Below, piece after piece: positions 6,501 through 13,847 of a DNA stretch of 25,920 bases. Each line of letters begins with the position of its first letter. Within the stretch, counting starts at the first letter, position 1. The notes under the pieces are model-generated. The model saw only the letters and a program-made list of their open reading frames with translations. It searched no databases and was not told where the DNA came from. The position numbers were made by a program, and so were the translations under genes. The DNA comes from Gp7-AA10 sp041483175 (lineage in GTDB: Bacteria > Acidobacteriota > Thermoanaerobaculia > Gp7-AA8). Location: the NCBI GenBank assembly GCA_041483175.1, contig JBGPFD010000023.1, forward strand, positions 1 through 25,920, given 5' to 3'.

Positions 6501-7711
6501 ACCGCGTCGGGCGGCTGTTACAGATTGCGGTCAAGGAATCGCGGCTGGTCGTCGGCCTGATGTCGGGAACTTCGGTGGACGGCATCGACGCCGCGCTGGT
6601 GGATATAACAGGCCACGCCGAAAACGCGCGTGTGAAGCTCCGCGGGTTTCGCAGCTATCCATTTCCTCCCGATCTGCGCGCCAGAGTGTTCCGGCTGTTC
6701 GATCCGACGCAGGCGCGTGTCGATGCCATCTGCCAGCTCGATTTCCTGCTCGGCGAAGTCTTCGCCGCGGCGGTGCAGCGCCTGCTCGACGAGCATCATC
6801 TTTCGCCTGATGACGTCGACCTCGTCGCCACGGCCGGCCAGACGATCTGGCACGACCCGCAGCCGATCGTCGAAGATACTCACGTGAGCTGGATCGATCA
6901 TCCGATCACCACGCGATCGACCTTCGCCATCGGGCAGTCGGCGGTCATCGCCGAGCGCACCGGCATCACCACGGTCGGCGACCTCCGCGTGCGCGATGTG
7001 GCCGCGGGAGGTCAAGGTGCGCCGCTGATCGCCTACGCCGACTGGGTGCTCCTTCGCGACGAGAAGCTCGGCCGCTGCGTGCAGAACATCGGCGGAATCG
7101 GGAACGTCACCTATCTCCCGCCGCGCGCGAAAACGGACGACGTCATCGCCTTCGACACCGGCCCGGGAAACATGATCATCGACGCCCTCGCGGACGTGGC
7201 CACCGCCGGCGCCCTCGGGTACGACAGAGACGGCGCGCTCGCGGCCAGGGGGACGGTCAAGCCGGAACTGCTCGATGCGTGGATGAGCGATCCGTATTTT
7301 CGAACGCCCCCGCCCAAGACCACCGGGCGGGAGCTCTTCGGCGTGCAATTTGCCCGGCGCATTCTGACCGAGGCACATGGCGTGCCGATCGAAGATCTCA
7401 TTGCCACGGCGACCGCGCTGACCGCGGAGAGCATCGCGCGCGCCTACGGCGATTTCGTCCTGCTACGCGGGCCGATCGATCAGGTGATCGTCGGCGGAGG
7501 AGGATCGCGGAATCCGACGCTGATGCGGATGTTGCGCGAACGATTGCCCCGGATCGACGTGCTGCCGCACGAGCACTTCTCCATCAACGGTAAAGCCAAA
7601 GAAGCAATAGCCCTGGCGATCATTGCCAACGATGCCATCGCCGGGCTGAATACGAACATTCCGGGCGCCACGGGCGGAAAGCCAACCGTGCTCGGTAAGA
7701 TCAGCGTATGA
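6497..7711 (+). CDS. anmK: Anhydro-N-acetylmuramic acid kinase
   Basis: The 404-residue product carries the AnmK signature GLMSGTSVDGID near the N-terminus, an internal FDTGPGNMIIDAL segment and the C-terminal VIVGGGGSRNPTLM ATPase motif of the actin-like kinase fold. It phosphorylates and opens 1,6-anhydroMurNAc to MurNAc-6-phosphate, the substrate of MurQ next door. It starts at GTG 6497 inside the murQ stop and overlaps nagA by 4 nt (ATGA). It is somewhat longer than E. coli AnmK. Confidence 0.95.
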   Translation: MNRVGRLLQIAVKESRLVVGLMSGTSVDGIDAALVDITGHAENARVKLRGFRSYPFPPDLRARVFRLFDPTQARVDAICQLDFLLGEVFAAAVQRLLDEHHLSPDDVDLVATAGQTIWHDPQPIVEDTHVSWIDHPITTRSTFAIGQSAVIAERTGITTVGDLRVRDVAAGGQGAPLIAYADWVLLRDEKLGRCVQNIGGIGNVTYLPPRAKTDDVIAFDTGPGNMIIDALADVATAGALGYDRDGALAARGTVKPELLDAWMSDPYFRTPPPKTTGRELFGVQFARRILTEAHGVPIEDLIATATALTAESIARAYGDFVLLRGPIDQVIVGGGGSRNPTLMRMLRERLPRIDVLPHEHFSINGKAKEAIALAIIANDAIAGLNTNIPGATGGKPTVLGKISV

Positions 7712-8841
7712 CGCAGCGTCTTTGGGGCCGCGCCTTCATTGGCGGAAGAATCCGCGAGCGCACGCTCATCACCATCGACGACGGCCAGATCGCCGAGATT
7801 CGCGAATCGGCGCAGACGCCCGACAACGCGGCCGTGATGCACGATCTGATCGTTCCGGGCTTCGTCGACATTCACGTGCACGGCGGCGACGGCGCCGATT
7901 TCATGGACGGCGCGGACGAAGCGGCGGCGCGCGTCTCGTCATTCCACGCGCGGAACGGAACGACCGCGATGGCAGCGACGACGCTCTCCGGATCGGGCTC
8001 GAATCTGCGCGACGCCGTCATGGCCATCGCGCGCGTTTCCCGTCCCGAACGCCAGGCCGCGGAGATTTGCGGCATTCACCTCGAGGGACCGTACATCAGC
8101 GCGAAACGCGCCGGCGCGCAGAGCGTCGGTTCGATCCGCCCGGCCGACATTCATGAAATCGGCGCCTTGCTCAACGAGGCGCCGCATCTGCGCTGGATGA
8201 TCACGGTTGCGCCGGAGATCGACGGCGTGCGCGCCCTGATCGAGCACTTCCGCGGCCAGATCGTTTTCTCCATCGGCCACACCGCGGCTGATTACAGCGA
8301 GGCGGTCGCTGCGCTCGACTGGGGAGCGACACACTTCACCCATTTGTTCAACGCCATGACCGGCATGCATCATCGCGAGCCGGGCGTCGTCGGCGCCGCA
8401 CTGGTCTCCGCCGCCGCGACCGCGGAGTTGATCGCTGACGGCGTCCATGTCCATCCCGCCGTCCTGCGCATCGCCACGCTGGCGATGCCCAACCGCATCG
8501 CGCTGATCACCGACGCCGTTCGGGCCGCTGGAATGCCCGCCGGGACATACAAGCTGTACGAGCAGGAGTTCACCGTGACCGCCGCCGGAGCGGCGCGCCT
8601 CGGCGACGGCACGCTGGCCGGCAGCACGCTGACCATGCGCCGTGCAGTGCAGAATATGGTCGAGCTGGCCGGACTGCCGATCGAGATGGTGATTCCCATG
8701 GCCACCGAAGTTCCGGCGAGGATTCTCGGCGTCGCCGACCGGAAGGGGCGGATCGCTGCCGGCTACGACGCGGATCTGGTTCTGCTCACGCCGAAATTCG
8801 ATGTATCGCGCGTGTTTGTGCGCGGGCGCGAGCTCCGATGA
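7708..8841 (+). CDS. nagA: N-acetylglucosamine-6-phosphate deacetylase
   Basis: A 377-residue amidohydrolase that removes acetate from GlcNAc-6-phosphate. Seen motifs are the metal site DIHVHGGDG, HLEGPYISAKRAGAQ, GHTAADY, THLFNAMTGMHHREPG and the catalytic-Asp segment LITDAVRAAGM, followed by GTLAGSTLTM. The ATG overlaps the anmK stop. The product of MurQ feeds this step and its own product feeds NagB. A palindromic repeat separates it from nagB. Confidence 0.95.
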   Translation: MTQRLWGRAFIGGRIRERTLITIDDGQIAEIRESAQTPDNAAVMHDLIVPGFVDIHVHGGDGADFMDGADEAAARVSSFHARNGTTAMAATTLSGSGSNLRDAVMAIARVSRPERQAAEICGIHLEGPYISAKRAGAQSVGSIRPADIHEIGALLNEAPHLRWMITVAPEIDGVRALIEHFRGQIVFSIGHTAADYSEAVAALDWGATHFTHLFNAMTGMHHREPGVVGAALVSAAATAELIADGVHVHPAVLRIATLAMPNRIALITDAVRAAGMPAGTYKLYEQEFTVTAAGAARLGDGTLAGSTLTMRRAVQNMVELAGLPIEMVIPMATEVPARILGVADRKGRIAAGYDADLVLLTPKFDVSRVFVRGRELR

Positions 8842-8847
8842 ATCGGT

Positions 8848-8958
8848 CACCCCTCATCCGCCCTGCGGGCACCTTCTCCCCGCGTGGCGGGGAGAAGGAT
8901 TTCGAACCCCCTCGCCCCGCGCAGCGGGGAGAGGGTGGCGCGAAGCGCCGGGTGAGGG
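8848..8958. repeat. Dispersed palindromic repeat, copy 1 (between nagA and nagB)
   Basis: Consists of outer arms CACCCCTCATCCG and CGGGTGAGGG with inner hairpins CCTTCTCCCCGC...CGGGGAGAAGG and CCCTCGCCCCGC...CGGGGAGAGGG. This is the widely dispersed CTCACCC/GGGGAGAGGG palindromic type. A second copy in inverted orientation is at 11162-11248. The right end (GGTGAGGG) lies immediately before the nagB ATG and serves as its ribosome-binding site. Confidence 0.85.
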
Positions 8959-8959
8959 A

Positions 8960-9679
8960 ATGATCTGGGAAACCCTTCCCCACTACGACGCGCTTTCCGA
9001 TCGCGCGGCGTCGATTCTGCTCGAGGCGATCGGGAACGATCCGGCGATCGTTCTCGGCCTGCCGACCGGCAACACGCCGGTCGGCATGTACGCGCGCGTG
9101 GTCGCCGAGTGCATGCGCGCATACCGCTGTTTCGGCGACGCAATCACGTTCAACCTCGACGAATACGCCGGCATCCCGCGCGATCATTCCGGCAGCTTCG
9201 CGCGGTTCATGCAGCGCCAACTGTTCGATCACGTCGATCTCAAACCGCAGCACGCACATATCCCCAACGGAATGGCGCCCGACCTTGGCGTCGAATGCGC
9301 GCGCTACGAACGGGCCATCCGCGGCGCGGGCGGGCTCGCGCTGACGTTTCTCGGCCTCGGTTCAAACGGGCACGTCGCCTTCAACGAGCCCGGAACACCG
9401 TTCGACACCCGGACGCACGTCGCCGCGCTCAGCGAGTCGACCCGCAAGGCGAATGCGCCGTTCTTCCTCGATCAGCGCGTGCCGACGCACGCCATCACCA
9501 TGGGCATAGCCACGATTCTGGAATCGCGCGAGATCGTGCTCCTGGCCAGCGGCGAGAGAAAACGAGACGCTGTCGCGCGGCTGCGCTCGACCGAGCAAAG
9601 CGTCAACTTTCCCGCGTCCGCACTCTGGCGCCATGCCAACGTGCGCGTGCTGGTGGACCAAGCGTGTGCGTCATCCTGA
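8960..9679 (+). CDS. nagB: Glucosamine-6-phosphate deaminase
   Basis: A 239-residue enzyme of the short NagB type that converts GlcN-6-phosphate to fructose-6-phosphate and ammonia. Motifs are GLPTGNTPVGMY (phosphate loop), FNLDEYAGI (active-site Asp) and GLGSNGHVAFNEPG. The latter keeps the ring-opening His and the Glu; Asn at the E. coli Asp141 position is common in short NagBs. The allosteric C-terminus of the E. coli enzyme is absent. The start is ATG 8960, with GTGAGGGA from the preceding repeat as ribosome site; an upstream in-frame extension from 8801 would translate the repeat and is rejected. The last codons and TGA fall in a GTCATCCTGAGC sequence that resembles another common dispersed repeat. 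Confidence 0.92.
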   Translation: MIWETLPHYDALSDRAASILLEAIGNDPAIVLGLPTGNTPVGMYARVVAECMRAYRCFGDAITFNLDEYAGIPRDHSGSFARFMQRQLFDHVDLKPQHAHIPNGMAPDLGVECARYERAIRGAGGLALTFLGLGSNGHVAFNEPGTPFDTRTHVAALSESTRKANAPFFLDQRVPTHAITMGIATILESREIVLLASGERKRDAVARLRSTEQSVNFPASALWRHANVRVLVDQACASS

Positions 9680-9701
9680 GCCGCGAGGATGGCGAGAGAT
9701 T

Positions 9702-9730
9702 TTGGCACAAGCCGATCGATCAGTTAGCAT
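9702..9730 (+). promoter_or_regulatory. Sigma70-type promoter of the GNAT gene
   Basis: TTGGCA (9702-9707), a 17-bp spacer and TAGCAT (9725-9730) place a transcription start near 9737, about 26 nt before the acetyltransferase ATG. The GNAT gene can therefore be expressed apart from the salvage operon. Confidence 0.5.
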
Positions 9731-9762
9731 ACGTCGCCAACCCGCAAATATAGGGAACGTGC

Positions 9763-10626
9763 ATGGTCACCCTTCCGGCAGAAGGACGTTGGACAATCCG
9801 GACTCTCTCCGACGATGACGCCGGGCCGGCGCTGGCGTTCCTTCGGCGCGATCCGCTGATCAACGTGTATCTCATTTCGCGGCTGCTCGAGGAGCGGTTC
9901 GTCTCGGCCACCCAGATCGTCGAAGTGCGCTACGGCCGCGATATCGTGATGGTGGCCTCCTTGGCGACGAACATCGTCGTGGCCGCCGATCCCTCCGCTC
10001 CAGCCGATGTCATCGAGGCCGCCGCCGCGGTCATTTCCGAGCGCGTGCTGACCCGCATGCTTCCGGTCCGCGCCATCATCTCTCCTGCCACGCTGGTCGA
10101 CGCGCTGTGGAGGCGGTTGCAATCGCATCTCGATCCTCCCACCGTCGTGCGCATGAACCAGCCGGTGTACGCCATTGCCGGGAGGCTCGACTATCCCGAT
10201 CTGAAAGATGCCCGAATAGCGACGACGCGCGATCTTGACGCACTCGTTCCCGCCTGCGCCGCGATGCACAAGGAGGAGGTGGGAATCGATCCGCTGGAGC
10301 GCGACGCCACCGGTTATCGTGAACGCATTCGAGAGCTGGTGGATAAAAAGCGCTCGATCATCCGCGTGTTCGAGGGGAAGATCGCCGCCAAATGCGAGTT
10401 CTCCGCCGTCACCCCGGAAGCCGTGCAGTTGATGGGCGTCTGGACCGACCCTCGCTACCGCCGCCGAGGGTTCAGTCGCGCCTTGTTACGGGAGGTTTGC
10501 GGGCATCTGGCGCGAAAGGGAAAGAGTGTCACGCTGTTTGTAAACGACTTCAACAGCCCGGCCATTGCCCTCTACGAGTCGCTTGGATTCAAACGGATCG
10601 GCAACAACCGGGCATTGATCTGGTAG
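9763..10626 (+). CDS. GNAT N-acetyltransferase with DUF4081-like N-terminal domain
   Basis: The 287-residue product has an N-terminal half (about residues 8-130) resembling DUF4081 and a C-terminal GNAT domain (about 150-285). The acetyl-CoA loop is visible at VWTDPRYRRRGFSRALL and is followed by the usual ...LFVNDFNSPAIALYESLGFKRIG end of the fold. The substrate is unknown; no partner gene is evident. Its position after nagB could suggest amino-sugar acetylation, but a separate promoter makes this weak. Confidence 0.8.
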   Translation: MVTLPAEGRWTIRTLSDDDAGPALAFLRRDPLINVYLISRLLEERFVSATQIVEVRYGRDIVMVASLATNIVVAADPSAPADVIEAAAAVISERVLTRMLPVRAIISPATLVDALWRRLQSHLDPPTVVRMNQPVYAIAGRLDYPDLKDARIATTRDLDALVPACAAMHKEEVGIDPLERDATGYRERIRELVDKKRSIIRVFEGKIAAKCEFSAVTPEAVQLMGVWTDPRYRRRGFSRALLREVCGHLARKGKSVTLFVNDFNSPAIALYESLGFKRIGNNRALIW

Positions 10627-10729
10627 AGATCACGTTCTCTTGCATAGAACAGCCCGAACATTGCACGATTCGGGCAGAGCTCACGCGTGGCGGAGCGGTT
10701 ACGCCCGCAGGCGCGGGACGGAGGAGATG
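10627..10729 (+). promoter_or_regulatory. Structured leader of the cold-shock gene
   Basis: Two inverted repeats lie between the GNAT stop and the csp start. GCCCGAA/TTCGGGC (10652-10658/10669-10675) has a 10-nt loop, and CCCGC-AGGC-GCGGG sits just before the GGAGG ribosome site. Neither has a T-run. Structured leaders are usual in csp mRNAs, where folding controls translation at low temperature; that role here is inference. The first hairpin may instead mark the end of the GNAT transcript. Confidence 0.4.
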
Positions 10730-10957
10730 ATGGCCGAGGTCGGTACGGTAAAGTGGTTCAACAACGACAAAGGCTATGGTTTTATCAAACGCGAAAGCGG
10801 TGAGGACGTCTTCGTCCATCACAGCGCGATTCAGGCTGCGGGATACCGCAGCTTGAATGAAGGTGACAAGGTGGAGTTCGAAGTCAAGCAGGGACCGAAA
10901 GGCTTGCAGGCAGAGAACGTCCGCCGCGTGGATCAGGATCACCAGGAAGTGTCGTAG
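10730..10957 (+). CDS. CspA-family cold-shock protein
   Basis: A 75-residue single cold-shock domain with RNP1 (KGYGFI) and RNP2 (DVFVHH) motifs and the usual N-terminal GTVKWFN. It binds single-stranded RNA/DNA and acts as an RNA chaperone. Two adjacent ATGs occur (10727 and 10730); the second has the better 5-nt spacing from GGAGG. The longer frame from 10640 is not supported. Its stop codon abuts the stop of the convergent small membrane-protein gene. Confidence 0.95.
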   Translation: MAEVGTVKWFNNDKGYGFIKRESGEDVFVHHSAIQAAGYRSLNEGDKVEFEVKQGPKGLQAENVRRVDQDHQEVS

Positions 10958-11131
10958 CTACTCTTCGTTCGGCCCGAAGCGGGCCATGGCCAAGGCCCCG
11001 AGCATTCCGCCGACGGCGAGCCCAGGCAGCTCCGGTCCGTAGCCCTTGAGCATCAGGAGCACCGCAGCGATCGCTCCGGCAAGAAGGAAGAGTCCGCGCA
11101 GAGCGAGACTCTGGAGATCGAACTGTTTCAT
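10958..11131 (-). CDS. Small two-segment membrane protein, 57 residues
   Basis: An ATG frame of 57 codons on the minus strand. The product has two hydrophobic segments (about residues 9-28 and 35-50) with a short Gly/Pro turn between, a polar N-terminus and an acidic end (GPNEE). A GGAG ribosome site is 9 nt upstream. Function unknown. It is downstream of argS in the same direction, separated by a palindromic repeat. Its stop codon touches the csp stop. Confidence 0.6.
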   Translation of the reverse strand: MKQFDLQSLALRGLFLLAGAIAAVLLMLKGYGPELPGLAVGGMLGALAMARFGPNEE

Positions 11132-11161
11132 GGGACCGACTCCGGCAGTATAGGCGAGGAT

Positions 11162-11248
11162 CCCTCACCCGCCGCTTCGCGGCACCCTCGCGCGAGATCC
11201 TTCTCCCCGCTCGCTGGGAGAAGGTGGCCCGAAGGGCCGGATGAGGGG
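11162..11248. repeat. Dispersed palindromic repeat, copy 2 (after argS)
   Basis: Inverted orientation relative to the copy at 8848-8958: CCCTCACCCG ... CCTTCTCCCCGC-loop-GGGAGAAGG ... CGGATGAGGGG. One internal hairpin is reduced compared with copy 1. It ends 8 nt from the argS stop codon and may act as the 3' hairpin of that operon. Confidence 0.85.
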
Positions 11249-11256
11249 CCTCACGT

Positions 11257-13215
11257 TCACATTCGCTCGGGTATCGGAATCCCGAGGAGTTCCAGCGCGG
11301 CCACCATTGTGCGACGGAACACCTCAGCGCACACCGCTCGCCGCTGCCGCTCCGCCCCATCCTTCTCGTTGAGGATCGGGTACTTGTGGTAGAACGAGTT
11401 GAATTTCTGCGACAGCTCGAACAGCTCGTGCGTAATTCCCGAAAGCTCCAGTGAGTCGACCGCGCGCGCAATGGCCGCCGGCAATTCCGCGCTGCGCAGG
11501 ACCAGCTCCCACATTTCGTCGTTGATCCCCTCGCGCAGCGTGAGCGCGTCGAGCGACACGTCGTCGAGCTTCGGATCGACGCCCCGCTCGGCCATCTTGC
11601 GGAAGATGTTCATCACCCGCACGGTCGAGTATTGCAAGTACGGTCCCGAGTCGCCCTCGAACGTCAGCGCCTCGGCGAAATCGAAGGCGATCACCTTGTT
11701 GCGTCCGTACTTGAGCATGAAGTAGCGCAGCGCGCCGATGGCGATCAGCTTTCCCAGGTCGCGGATCTCGTCACCCGACAGCCCCTCGCGCTTGCTCCCC
11801 TCCCGCACCGCCTCGGTCGCTTTCGATTGCAGCGCATCGATCAGATCGTCGATCTTCACGCCGAGACCCTTGCGTCCCGACATCTCCAGGAATGGGCGTT
11901 TGCGATCCGCGTCCGACACTTCGAGGCCAAGCGCCTCGGCGGTCGCCGGCGTGAGAGCCACCATCTCGTAGGAGAAGTGAATCGAATTCCCGGCTTCACG
12001 CGTATGGCCGAGCAGTCGCAGCCCTTCGCGCACGACTTTCTGCAGATACGCCTGACGCACGTCGATGACGTTGATCACCCGCTGTGCCGCGCCGAAACGC
12101 GGCGCGTCGGGCGAGCCTTCGCCCGCGGTGGTCTCCCAAAGCACGTGTCCGTCGGGATACGTCGAAAATTTGCGGTAGTGGAAGGTCCGGTCGAGCAGAC
12201 CGAACTTCCAGAGCTGGTAGGCGATGTCCTTGCCGGTGTAGGTGACCGTGCCATTGGAGCGCACCAGGATTTTGTCCGGCTCGTTCATCCCTTCGAATTC
12301 GGCGCTCTCCTCGAGCTTCATCACCCAGCAGCCCTTGTGCTTCCCGGCCGTCTCGAGAATCACGGCCCCGGAGCGCTTGAGCATCTCGAACGCGCGGTCC
12401 CAGAAATGCAGCGCGATGATGTCGCTCTCTTTCGGCAGGAGGTCGTACTCGATTCCCAGCCGGAACATGGTGACCTTGTGGCGATCGACGATAGCGCGGG
12501 CGACGACCGCGGCCAGCTTCGCCGTGTCGCCTTCACGATTCTCGATGTGATGGAGCGTGTCGCGCCGCCACTGCTCCGCCTCAGGATGTTCGGCGTAATA
12601 GTTGGCCATGCGCGCATAGAGGTCCCAGCAGTAGTAGTCAAAGCGCGTCGACCGCGCCATGGCCTCAACCTCGGCCACGCTCTTGTTCTCCAGGCGCTCG
12701 AAGCCGACGACGACGTCGGCGACCTGCACTCCGGTGTCGTCGATGTAGTTCTGCGTCTCCACGTGATGGCCGAGCCACTTCAGGCAATGGACGAGCGTGT
12801 CGCCCAGGACCGCGTTGCGCAGATGGCCGATGTGCGCCGCTTTGTTCGGATTGATGTTCGTGTGCTCGACGATGACGCGGTCGCCGGCCGGCGGCGGCGG
12901 GGCCATCACGCTCTGCAAGTGCGCCACGGCGAACGCGCCGCGATCGAGGCGAAAATTGAGGTAGCCGGCGCCCTCGATGGTCACCGACTGCACCAGGATC
13001 GGCAGCGGCAGATCCTTCGCCAGCGTCTCGGCGATCTCGCGCGGCTTTCGCTTGAGCGCCTTCGCCAGCTCGAGACAGAGCGGCGTCGCCAGATCCCCCA
13101 TTTCCAGTCGCGGGGGCGCCTGCAGCACCACGCGATCGACCGCGTGGCCGAAGAGAGTCAAAACGCGCGTTGTCAGCGTTTCGGTGAGTTGGTCGGTGAT
13201 TTGTTCGAGAATCAT
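11257..13215 (-). CDS. argS: Arginyl-tRNA synthetase
   Basis: A 652-residue class I aminoacyl-tRNA synthetase that charges tRNA-Arg. It has the N-terminal Add1-type domain, the ATP-binding HIGH motif (AAHIGHLRNAVLGD), NYIDDTGVQ, and a KMSKS-equivalent written MSGRKGLGVKIDDL, a known variant in this enzyme. The C-terminal anticodon-binding domain ends ...LELLGIPIPERM. It is longer than E. coli ArgS, with extra sequence in the catalytic part. The start is ATG 13215, overlapping the upstream phosphatase stop by 4 nt; an open frame running further upstream (to 13779) lies out of phase inside that gene and is not real. Confidence 0.96.
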   Translation of the reverse strand: MILEQITDQLTETLTTRVLTLFGHAVDRVVLQAPPRLEMGDLATPLCLELAKALKRKPREIAETLAKDLPLPILVQSVTIEGAGYLNFRLDRGAFAVAHLQSVMAPPPPAGDRVIVEHTNINPNKAAHIGHLRNAVLGDTLVHCLKWLGHHVETQNYIDDTGVQVADVVVGFERLENKSVAEVEAMARSTRFDYYCWDLYARMANYYAEHPEAEQWRRDTLHHIENREGDTAKLAAVVARAIVDRHKVTMFRLGIEYDLLPKESDIIALHFWDRAFEMLKRSGAVILETAGKHKGCWVMKLEESAEFEGMNEPDKILVRSNGTVTYTGKDIAYQLWKFGLLDRTFHYRKFSTYPDGHVLWETTAGEGSPDAPRFGAAQRVINVIDVRQAYLQKVVREGLRLLGHTREAGNSIHFSYEMVALTPATAEALGLEVSDADRKRPFLEMSGRKGLGVKIDDLIDALQSKATEAVREGSKREGLSGDEIRDLGKLIAIGALRYFMLKYGRNKVIAFDFAEALTFEGDSGPYLQYSTVRVMNIFRKMAERGVDPKLDDVSLDALTLREGINDEMWELVLRSAELPAAIARAVDSLELSGITHELFELSQKFNSFYHKYPILNEKDGAERQRRAVCAEVFRRTMVAALELLGIPIPERM

Positions 13216-13847
13216 GGTTCGAAAACGCAGTGCGTCGTATCGTTCCACAGTTTGAGCACAAAGCGATCGCCGCGGCGGATGAAGATGTTGATTGCGGCGT
13301 TGTCCTGCGCTAGATGCCGCGAGGTCATCACCGGCGCATCGAGCAGCGCCGTGGCGCCGATGCGAATCGCCGTCCCGTGCGTGACGATGACCGCGCGTGT
13401 AGCGGCGGGCGTCCCCGCCTGCCGATCCGCCGACTCGGCGATGATCGCAAACGCCTGCCGCATCCTCTGCAGCACCGCGTTGTGCGACTCGCCGCCGGGA
13501 CAGGAGCATTCCGGATCGTCGATCCAGCGGCGGTAGGCGGCCTCGTCCTGGCGCCGGATCTCCAGAAACGACCGCCCCTCCCATGCGCCGTAATGCATTT
13601 CGCGCAGCTCGTCGAGCGGATGAACATCGAGTCCCGTCGCTTCGCCGATCACGCCCGCGGTCGAAAGCGCGCGCTCCAGCGACGAGCTGAAGAGCGCGTT
13701 CGGTTTCATCGTCGCGATGCGTGCGGCGAGCTGCGCCACCTGGCGCCGGCCCAGATCCGACAGCGCGCTGTCGTTCCACCCTTGAGCGATACCGGTCACG
13801 TTGTGCACGGTCTCGCCGTGCCGCACCAGAATGAATTGCTCGATCAC
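13212..13847 (-). CDS. Histidine phosphatase (phosphoglycerate mutase superfamily)
   Basis: The 211-residue product has the RHGE motif (His10 as phospho-acceptor), the second catalytic His in VTHGTAIR, and MHYGAWEGRSF of the GpmB/CobC-like branch. Members are phosphatases or cofactor-dependent mutases; the exact substrate cannot be told. It overlaps gpmI and argS by 4 nt each (GTGA, ATGA), so translation is coupled. The start is GTG 13847. A palindromic repeat element lies in frame at 13399-13423, coding an added AGTPAAT-like loop before the VTHG strand. Confidence 0.85.
   Translation of the reverse strand: MIEQFILVRHGETVHNVTGIAQGWNDSALSDLGRRQVAQLAARIATMKPNALFSSSLERALSTAGVIGEATGLDVHPLDELREMHYGAWEGRSFLEIRRQDEAAYRRWIDDPECSCPGGESHNAVLQRMRQAFAIIAESADRQAGTPAATRAVIVTHGTAIRIGATALLDAPVMTSRHLAQDNAAINIFIRRGDRFVLKLWNDTTHCVFEP
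13399..13423. repeat. Short palindromic repeat inside the phosphatase gene
   Basis: GTAGCGGCGGGCGTCCCCGC (start) forms a 6-bp stem GGCGGG/CCCGCC (13404-13409/13414-13419). The GTAGCG plus GC-hairpin layout matches the elements at 87-138 and 232-283 and a dispersed-repeat type seen in many GC-rich genomes. It keeps the reading frame. Confidence 0.45.

Noticed and set aside
8801..8959. 53-codon N-terminal extension of nagB
   Set aside because: It translates the nagA 3' end and the palindromic repeat; NagB proteins begin near MIWETLPHYD and the repeat end gives a ribosome site there.
11632..13536. 634-codon plus-strand frame opposite argS
   Set aside because: A shadow of argS in high-GC DNA with no recognisable domain and Arg/Glu-rich composition.
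11257..13779. An 840-codon open frame extending argS upstream
   Set aside because: The first 188 codons lie out of phase inside the histidine-phosphatase gene; ArgS homology begins at the ATG at 13215.
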